Shown here: positions 1-4,646 of the stretch, piece by piece
How the letters are laid out: each line of letters starts with the position of its first letter
How positions within the stretch are numbered: the first letter of the stretch is position 1
Source: Thermoleophilia bacterium
GTDB taxonomy: Bacteria > Actinomycetota > Thermoleophilia > Gaiellales > Gaiellaceae
Reading direction: 5' to 3'
Assembly (NCBI GenBank): GCA_025927435.1
Contig: JAICLM010000052.1
Coordinates: forward strand, 1-11,425
Length of the DNA: 11,425 bases
Translations under genes and position numbers: made by a program
The notes under the pieces: generated by a model
Told to the model about the DNA's origin: nothing
The model's database searches: none
What the model saw: only the letters and a program-made list of their open reading frames with translations

Positions 1-1
1 A

Positions 2-1993
2 GGCGGCAAGGCAAATGCGGTCACGCTTTCGCTCGCTCCGCTCTCCGACGACGAGACCACGCGGCTCGTGCACGCCTTGCTCGAGCGCTCGGTCCTCCCG
101 GCGGAGGTACAGACCGCACTGCTCGAGCGCGCCGGCGGCAATCCCCTCTATGCCGAGGAGTTCGTTCGCATGGCGGGGGAGCGCAGGTCGCACGACCTCG
201 AGCTTCCCGAGTCGGTGCAAGGCATCATCGCCGCCCGCCTCGACGCTCTCGAGCCCGCCGACAAGGAGCTGCTCCAGACCGCCGCGGTCGTCGGCAAGGT
301 CTTCTGGTCGGGTGCGCTCGAGCTGATCACCGGGCGCGACCGCTTCGAGCTCGAGGACCGGCTGCACGAGCTCGAGCGGCGCGAGCTCGTCCGTCGGGAG
401 CGGCGCAGCTCGGTGGCTGGTGAGCAGGAGTACGTGTTCCGGCACGTCCTCCTCCGGGATGTCGCCTATGGGTCGATCCCGCGTGCCGCGCGCGTCGACC
501 GGCATCGCCTGGCCGCCGAGTGGATCGAGTCGCTCGGCCGTCCGGACGACCAGGCCGACCTGCTGGCGTACCACTACCTGGCGGCGATCGAGCTCGCACG
601 CGCTGCCGGAGTCGACGCCAGTGCCTTCGCGGCGCCCGCGGCTGCTGCGTTGTTGCGGGCGGCCGACCGTTCGCTCGCCCTCAATGCGTTCGCTGCCGCC
701 TCGCGCATGTACGAAGAGGCGCTCGCGCTCGGGCTCGCAGACGAGGATCGTCGGCAGGCCGTGTTCCGGCGAGGGATCGCGCTGCACATCCTCGGCGATC
801 CGGCTCGCGTGACCGTGCTCGAGGAGGCTCGCGCTCTGTTCGAGGCTGCGGGCGACGACGAGGCGGCGGCCGAGGCGAGCTCGACGCTGGCCGAGGCTCT
901 CTGGTACTCGGGTCGGTTGGAAGCGCACAAAGCCGCCCTCGCACGGGCGCAGGAGCTCGTGCAGGGGCACGAGCGTAGTGCTGCCGTCGCCCGCGTTCGC
1001 GCGCAGGCGGCCCGCTCCGCGATGCTCGACGACGACGATGCAGAAGCAATTCGGATCGGCCGGGAGGCTCTCGAGATGGCCCAGTGGCTCGAACTGGACG
1101 AGCTGCGGACGAACCTTCTCACGACGATCGGCACCGCCTTGTCGAGCTCCGAGCTCGGGGCCGGCGACGAGATGCTGCGGGAGGCGATTGCTCTCGGAGC
1201 CGCGCTCAACAGCCTCGAAGGTCCACGCGCACTCAGCAATCTCGGGCATTCCGCCTATCTCCAGGGCAGCATCAGTGACGAGCACGAGCTGCTGCTCGAG
1301 GCCTGCGGGGCGGCCAAGCGGGTCGGGAGCGACAACCTCGCACGCTTCGACGAAGGAATCCTCTGCTGGAGCTTCTACGCGATCGGCGACTGGAACGAGT
1401 CGCTGCGGCGGTGCGATGCCTTAATCGCCGAGTGTGAGGCCGGCTCGGCGCACACGTTGGAGAGCATCGCGCACTCGACGCGGGCACAGATCCTGCTCGG
1501 CCGCGACGATCTGGATGGGGCGACGCGGGCGGTGTCGCAGGCTGTCGAGCTCTGCAGCGAGCTCGACAGCGCGTCCGTCGACCGCTTCCGCGCCCACCTC
1601 GTTGCCGCGCGCGTGGCGCTCGAACTCGGCCGCCCCGACGAGGCGCAGGCTGCCCTTCTGACCGCGCTCGCCGAGACCGACCGGACCTATTCGCATGACC
1701 CCATCGCCTTCGCGCTGCTCGGGGAGCCCCTCGGGCTTGCGGATCGCCTCGACGAGCTCTTCGGTCGCACGAGCAGCGGTCCATGGCTCGAGATCGCGAG
1801 GCTCGTCGTGGCCGGAGAACTGGGGGAGGCTGCGCGGCGTCTCGACGACGCCGGCCATCGCTCCCTCGCGGCCGAGGTGCGTCTTCGCTCGCACGCGGAC
1901 ACCGACCTCGAGCTGGCAATCGATTTCTTCCGCTCCGTCGACGCGACCCGCTTCCTGACCAGGGCCGAGGCGCAGCTCGCGGCACTGGCGTAG
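2..1993 (+). CDS. C-terminal part of a large AAA-ATPase/TPR signalling protein (5' end outside window)
   Basis: The reading frame is open from the left edge, so the gene starts upstream; 663 residues are visible. Near the start is a stretch L-x-P-L-S-D-D-E followed, about 35 residues later, by ERAGGNPLYAEEFVRM. This is the hallmark of the end of the AAA_16 ATPase module in large STAND-like regulators, including class III adenylate/guanylate cyclase-linked ATPases. The rest is helical and Ala/Leu/Glu-rich, with TPR-like repeats (for example around residues 200-560). The C-terminus ends in a DFFRSVDATRFL-type segment with no LuxR helix-turn-helix, which favours the cyclase-linked type over the LuxR/MalT type. 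The P-loop and any cyclase domain would lie upstream and cannot be checked. The likely role is cytoplasmic signal sensing through ATPase and TPR domains; the ligand is unknown. It ends 34 bp before the next gene, so read-through is possible. Confidence 0.85.
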   Translation, partial: GGKANAVTLSLAPLSDDETTRLVHALLERSVLPAEVQTALLERAGGNPLYAEEFVRMAGERRSHDLELPESVQGIIAARLDALEPADKELLQTAAVVGKVFWSGALELITGRDRFELEDRLHELERRELVRRERRSSVAGEQEYVFRHVLLRDVAYGSIPRAARVDRHRLAAEWIESLGRPDDQADLLAYHYLAAIELARAAGVDASAFAAPAAAALLRAADRSLALNAFAAASRMYEEALALGLADEDRRQAVFRRGIALHILGDPARVTVLEEARALFEAAGDDEAAAEASSTLAEALWYSGRLEAHKAALARAQELVQGHERSAAVARVRAQAARSAMLDDDDAEAIRIGREALEMAQWLELDELRTNLLTTIGTALSSSELGAGDEMLREAIALGAALNSLEGPRALSNLGHSAYLQGSISDEHELLLEACGAAKRVGSDNLARFDEGILCWSFYAIGDWNESLRRCDALIAECEAGSAHTLESIAHSTRAQILLGRDDLDGATRAVSQAVELCSELDSASVDRFRAHLVAARVALELGRPDEAQAALLTALAETDRTYSHDPIAFALLGEPLGLADRLDELFGRTSSGPWLEIARLVVAGELGEAARRLDDAGHRSLAAEVRLRSHADTDLELAIDFFRSVDATRFLTRAEAQLAALA

Positions 1994-2027
1994 CAGGGAA
2001 CCGCTCCAGATCCGAGAACTCGGGGCC

Positions 2028-2384
2028 GTGGCTGCGAGGAAGAAGCGCCGCCGGAACCTCGGCGGACCGATCGCGCGTCGTTGGTTCGCGATGGCCGCGC
2101 TCGTCCTCGTCGGGCTCCTCTACTACCGCCCACTGCACGACTACTTCGACGCCCGGTCACAGCGTGCGGCCCAGCAGGCGGTCGTGCGCAAGCTGCAGCG
2201 GGAGCAGGCCCTGCTCCAGAAGCGGCTGCGCCACGCATCGTCGGACGCCGCTCTCGCAGCCGAGGCGAGAACGCTCGGCTACGTCCGCCCGGGCGAGCAC
2301 CTCTTCATCGTCAAGGACATCCCGCAGTGGCTGCGCAGACAGCATGCATCCAGGCATGCTGCCCGCCGTGGTCACCGACGCTGA
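2028..2384 (+). CDS. ftsB: FtsB/DivIC-family septum formation initiator
   Basis: A 118-residue protein with the FtsB/DivIC layout. It has a very basic N-terminus (AARKKRRRN), one membrane segment at about residues 18-33, a coiled coil at about residues 40-75 rich in Gln/Leu/Arg, and the family signature ARTLGYVRPGE followed by a short beta-like stretch. Proteins of this family are bitopic divisome components that pair with FtsL and FtsQ/DivIB through the extracytoplasmic coiled coil. The GTG start is chosen because it gives the basic, type-II membrane topology; no clear Shine-Dalgarno is seen before it. The Arg-rich C-terminal tail overlaps the start of the DUF501 gene, which suggests translational coupling. 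In many actinobacteria this pair follows enolase; here it follows the ATPase gene. The family is clear; whether this copy is the main division FtsB is inferred. Confidence 0.85.
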   Translation: MAARKKRRRNLGGPIARRWFAMAALVLVGLLYYRPLHDYFDARSQRAAQQAVVRKLQREQALLQKRLRHASSDAALAAEARTLGYVRPGEHLFIVKDIPQWLRRQHASRHAARRGHRR

Positions 2385-2868
2385 TCGAGCGGTCGTAGCC
2401 CGCCAGCTCGGGCGCGAGCCCCGCACGCTGCGCGGCGTTGCCGTGCGTTGCCCGTTTGGCGCTCCCGCCGTGACCGAGCAGAGCCCGTATGCCGCCGACG
2501 GCGAGCCGTTCCCCACGACCTACTACCTCACCTGTCGGCATCTCGTCGCGGCCGTGTCGCGACTCGAAGCCGCCGGCGGCGTCGAGCGCTGGAGCGAGAC
2601 GACCCGCATCGAGCCCGCGCTCGGTACGAGCCTCGCCGCCGCCGACGAGGAGCAGCGGCGGCTGCGGAGGGAGCTCGCGGCCGGCGCGACCGGCAGCGAC
2701 GGCGGCGCCTCGCTGGAGTACGGCATCGGCGGCTCGCGTCGGGGCGGCGGCCTCAAGTGCCTCCACGCACACGTCGCCTTCGCTCTCGCCCGACCCGGCT
2801 ACGAGCTGGGCGAGCGCATCCTCGCCGAGGTCGAGCGGCGCTGGCCGGAACAGTGCTGCTCCCGATGA
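2356..2868 (+). CDS. DUF501 family protein
   Basis: About 170 residues. The core VARQLGREPRTLRGVAVRCP, followed by FGAP and then GEPFPTTYYLTC and a VSRLEAAGG stretch, is the DUF501 signature. The C-terminal part has the second conserved block, a Gly-rich GIGGS loop followed by GGGLKCLHAHVAFALA. Conserved cysteines in RCP, LTC and KCLHAH suggest a metal or redox site, but no activity is established for the family. The start is uncertain: ATG at 2344, ATG at 2356 and GTG at 2368 are all in frame. None has a good ribosome site and all overlap the end of the upstream FtsB gene, so coupling is likely. The gene ends in an ATGA overlap with the next one. The FtsB-DUF501 order is conserved in actinobacteria, often followed by an exopolyphosphatase gene, which is absent here. 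Confidence 0.88.
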   Translation: MLPAVVTDADRAVVARQLGREPRTLRGVAVRCPFGAPAVTEQSPYAADGEPFPTTYYLTCRHLVAAVSRLEAAGGVERWSETTRIEPALGTSLAAADEEQRRLRRELAAGATGSDGGASLEYGIGGSRRGGGLKCLHAHVAFALARPGYELGERILAEVERRWPEQCCSR

Positions 2869-3176
2869 GCCAGGTCGAGGTCGCGCGCCAGGAGTGGGAG
2901 GAGGGGACTCGCCGCCTCGAGGCGGCGCGCGAAGACAGGCGCCGCTACGGACAGCTGGTCGAATGGCTCGAGCTCGTGCTCGACGAGCTGCGCAAGCGGG
3001 TCGGGCAGACGTACACGCTCGCGGAGCTCGTCGCCGCCTACGGCGAGTCGGAGCGCTGGGCCCGAGAAGTGCTGGAAGAACGTGCTGCGGCAGCGTCCTG
3101 GCCGCGCGATCTCAGCGTCGTTCTGGCCGCCGCGTTCGACGCATACCAGCGCGGTGCTATCGATTACGAACCATGA
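2865..3176 (+). CDS. Small helical protein of unknown function
   Basis: 103 residues starting at an ATG that overlaps the stop of the DUF501 gene (ATGA), a strong sign of translational coupling. I do not recognise the family. The first 50 residues are highly charged and predicted helical (EWEEGTRRLEAAREDRRRY, then a LVEWLELVLDELRKRV amphipathic helix). The middle (TYTLAELVAAYGESERWARE) looks like a small helical-bundle or winged-helix-like segment, followed by a second helical stretch ending GAIDYEP. There is no signal peptide, membrane segment or cysteine, so it is probably cytoplasmic. The codon usage matches its neighbours, and the tight packing behind FtsB and DUF501 supports a real gene, possibly linked to division or envelope function. 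That link rests on context only. Confidence 0.75.
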   Translation: MSQVEVARQEWEEGTRRLEAAREDRRRYGQLVEWLELVLDELRKRVGQTYTLAELVAAYGESERWAREVLEERAAAASWPRDLSVVLAAAFDAYQRGAIDYEP

Positions 3177-3190
3177 GGATGTGCGCCTAG

Positions 3191-3219
3191 ACTCACATCC
3201 AGGTGTAATAAGTGTGAGT
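3191..3219. promoter_or_regulatory. Inverted repeat before the response-regulator gene
   Basis: Perfect 7-bp arms ACTCACA (3191-3197) and TGTGAGT (3213-3219) enclose a 15-nt AT-richer spacer that contains GTGTAATAAG. This is the most AT-rich short stretch in a GC-rich region and lies 20 bp before the ATG of the response-regulator gene. A -10-like TAGACT lies at 3188-3193, touching the left arm. An operator or autoregulatory site is the likeliest reading. The spacing is long for a simple hairpin, and there is no T-tract to suggest a terminator. No -35 element is convincing. Confidence 0.45.
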
Positions 3220-3238
3220 TTTGGTCAAATTCCACGCG

Positions 3239-3817
3239 ATGGCCTTTAAAGAGGACGTCGCGCGCCGCGAACCGGAGTGGCTGACCCTCGGTCAGGCCGC
3301 GCGCTTCCTCGGCGTCGCCCAGAGCACGATCCGCAAGTGGTCGGATCAGGGCCGCGTCCCGGCCTTCTACACGCCGGGCGGCCACCGGCGGTTCCGCCGT
3401 GGGGACCTCGAGTCGTTCCTCGCCCGCTCGGGCCCGGGCCGCCAGCAGACGGGCCCGACCGTCCTGCTCGTCGACGACGACGAGCGGATGCGCGAGCTCG
3501 TCCGGATCGAGCTCGAGCGTGAGGGCTACGACGTGCAGGAGGCCGCGAGCGCCGACGAGGGCCTCAGCTCGATCGAGACCCACAAGCCCGAGCTCGTACT
3601 GCTCGACGTGATGATGCCCCACGTCGACGGCTGGGAGATGTTGCGCCGGATCCAGGAGCGCCACGGCGCCGGAGCGATTCCCGTGCTCATGTTCAGCGGC
3701 CAGGTGGACGACGCCGCGCGGCGGCAGGCGGCGTCGAGCGGAGCGAGCGGGTTCGTCGGCAAGGGCTTCGACCTGGGCGAGCTCGTCGACCAGGCCAAGG
3801 CGATCGTTCCGGTCTAG
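3239..3817 (+). CDS. Response regulator: N-terminal BldC/MerR-type helix-turn-helix plus C-terminal receiver
   Basis: 192 residues from ATG 3239; an in-frame TTG at 3221 is an alternative start. Residues 14-62 form a BldC/excisionase-like winged helix-turn-helix (WLTLGQAARFLGVAQSTIRK, then the wing YTPGGHRRFRRGDLESFL). A short Gly/Gln linker leads to a full receiver domain at 73-192. The receiver has the acidic residues D79-D81, the phosphoacceptor D123 in LLDVMMP, the switch serine S153 in MFSG and the conserved lysine K175 in GFVGKGF, so it should be phosphorylatable. The order, DNA-binding domain first, is the reverse of OmpR or NarL types. No histidine kinase is nearby, so it is an orphan regulator here. 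No clear Shine-Dalgarno is seen. An inverted repeat just upstream may be its own binding site. The gene converges on the next one with no bases between the two stop codons. Confidence 0.9.
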   Translation: MAFKEDVARREPEWLTLGQAARFLGVAQSTIRKWSDQGRVPAFYTPGGHRRFRRGDLESFLARSGPGRQQTGPTVLLVDDDERMRELVRIELEREGYDVQEAASADEGLSSIETHKPELVLLDVMMPHVDGWEMLRRIQERHGAGAIPVLMFSGQVDDAARRQAASSGASGFVGKGFDLGELVDQAKAIVPV

Positions 3818-4300
3818 CTAGGGAAGGTCTTCCGCCGTGCGGAGCAGACCCGCGCCGAGCAGCCCGAGGGCGCCGAGCAGGCTGAGGTAGAGCCCGATTC
3901 CGCGGGCGGTCGAGAGGAAGTACGTGTCCGGGACGGAGATCAGCCGGATCAGGACGAAGATCACGGCGAGTGACCCGAGCGCGAGCAGGATCAGCCGGTC
4001 CGGCACGGCGGCCGGAAGCTCGATCCCCGCGCTGCGCGACGCCTCGAGGATCAGCGTAGCGAGCCCGATGAAGAAGACGAGCTTGCCGAGGGCTCCCGTG
4101 TGCCAGCCGGTCACCGCCAGCGTCTGGCCGTTCGGGAGCGTCCCCGTGTACCAGTCGGTAAAGGCGGAGATCGTGAGCACGAGGCCGGAGACCCACGCGA
4201 GCCGCACTCCCCAGCTCCCGGAGTCCGGCGTCACGCGCTCGGGCCTGGGCGGACGCTCGACTCGCGGCCGGAAGGGGCGGGCTGGCTCCGGCGTTTGCAC
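3818..4300 (-). CDS. Four-helix membrane protein of unknown function
   Basis: 160 residues from the GTG at 4300; a GTG at 4327 would add nine residues. The first 30 residues are Pro/Arg-rich and probably cytoplasmic. Four hydrophobic segments follow at about residues 32-48, 69-86, 101-121 and 133-153. Between the first two is an extracytoplasmic-type loop with DWYTGTLPNGQTLAVTGWHT, reminiscent of small actinobacterial membrane proteins that have an aromatic W-Y motif after the first helix. No enzymatic motif is seen. The 4300 start is preferred because a CATACT hexamer lies exactly 6 nt upstream, as at other genes in this window, and because it avoids overlap with possible starts of the divergent gene. 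Its stop codon abuts that of the convergent response-regulator gene. Function is unknown. Confidence 0.72.
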   Translation of the reverse strand: MQTPEPARPFRPRVERPPRPERVTPDSGSWGVRLAWVSGLVLTISAFTDWYTGTLPNGQTLAVTGWHTGALGKLVFFIGLATLILEASRSAGIELPAAVPDRLILLALGSLAVIFVLIRLISVPDTYFLSTARGIGLYLSLLGALGLLGAGLLRTAEDLP

Positions 4301-4306
4301 AGGCGC

Positions 4307-4312
4307 AGTATG
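4307..4312 (-). promoter_or_regulatory. Possible -10 hexamer CATACT for the membrane-protein gene
   Basis: Read on the minus strand, CATACT matches TATAAT at four of six positions and ends 6 nt before the GTG at 4300. A transcript would start at or within a base of the start codon, giving a leaderless mRNA. No good -35 is visible, so this is a tentative call that rests on the same arrangement at 4635 and 11105. Confidence 0.3.
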
Positions 4313-4369
4313 GGCACAAAAGCACACCGGCGCGCACGGGTCGCGCCTTCTCCGAGGACGGCAGAGGCG

Positions 4370-4603
4370 GTGCAGGACGTAAAGGGTCAGGTCGAGAGGC
4401 CCACCGAAGCGACGAGTGCGCCGTCACCCCCGCCGCTCGACGACTCGGGTTTCGTCGACTTTCAGGTCGCGGGAACCGAGGTTTCCGGAGAGTTCCGGTG
4501 CAGCGATTGCGGCTACGGGGCGGTCGTCCACCGAGCGCTTCCGCCGTGCCCGATGTGCGGCGGCGCCGTCTGGGAAAGCCGGCCTCCGCGCGTCCCGGAC
4601 TGA
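4370..4603 (+). CDS. Small zinc-ribbon protein
   Basis: 77 residues from GTG 4370; an in-frame ATG at 4310 would give 97. The N-terminal third is Pro/Ser/Thr/Glu-rich and probably disordered. It is followed by GFVDFQVAGTEVSGEFRC and a four-cysteine zinc ribbon: C44-x2-C47 (RCSDCGYG) and C60-x2-C63 (CPMCGG), 12 residues between the pairs. This matches rubredoxin-like or zinc-ribbon modules that bind a single zinc or iron. No catalytic domain is attached, so it may act as an adaptor or nucleic-acid/protein-binding module. A GAGGA at 4354-4358 is a possible though distant ribosome site for GTG 4370. It lies between the divergent membrane-protein gene and the phosphatase gene on the same strand, 43 bp before the latter. 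The cysteine pattern strongly supports a real gene; its role is unknown. Confidence 0.72.
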   Translation: MQDVKGQVERPTEATSAPSPPPLDDSGFVDFQVAGTEVSGEFRCSDCGYGAVVHRALPPCPMCGGAVWESRPPRVPD

Positions 4604-4634
4604 CCCCGGCCGGTCGCCCGCGCGCTCCGGCCGG

Positions 4635-4640
4635 AATACT
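4635..4640 (+). promoter_or_regulatory. Possible -10 hexamer AATACT for the GAF-phosphatase gene
   Basis: AATACT lies 6 nt before the GTG at 4647 in the 43-bp gap after the zinc-ribbon gene. No Shine-Dalgarno precedes that GTG. The geometry would place the transcript start on the start codon. No -35 is convincing, so the call is tentative. Confidence 0.3.
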
Positions 4641-4646
4641 TCCAGG

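Noticed and set aside
2..1993. A LuxR-family (MalT/LAL) regulator
   Set aside because: The C-terminus is complete in the window and has no LuxR helix-turn-helix; the ending resembles cyclase-linked ATPases instead.
1783..2343. An N-terminal extension of the DUF501 protein, since its frame is open back to 1783
   Set aside because: The extension overlaps the ATPase and FtsB genes in other frames and is Arg/Ser-rich without family similarity; DUF501 proteins begin shortly before the QLGR motif.
3191..3219. An intrinsic terminator after the small gene at 2865-3176
   Set aside because: The 7-bp arms enclose 15 nt and only a four-base T stretch follows inside the next leader; an operator fits better.
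4291..4320. A CPYCAC zinc-ribbon-like motif in another minus-strand frame at the start of the membrane-protein gene
   Set aside because: There is no second cysteine pair, and joining it to the membrane domain would need a frameshift. Chance is the simpler reading.
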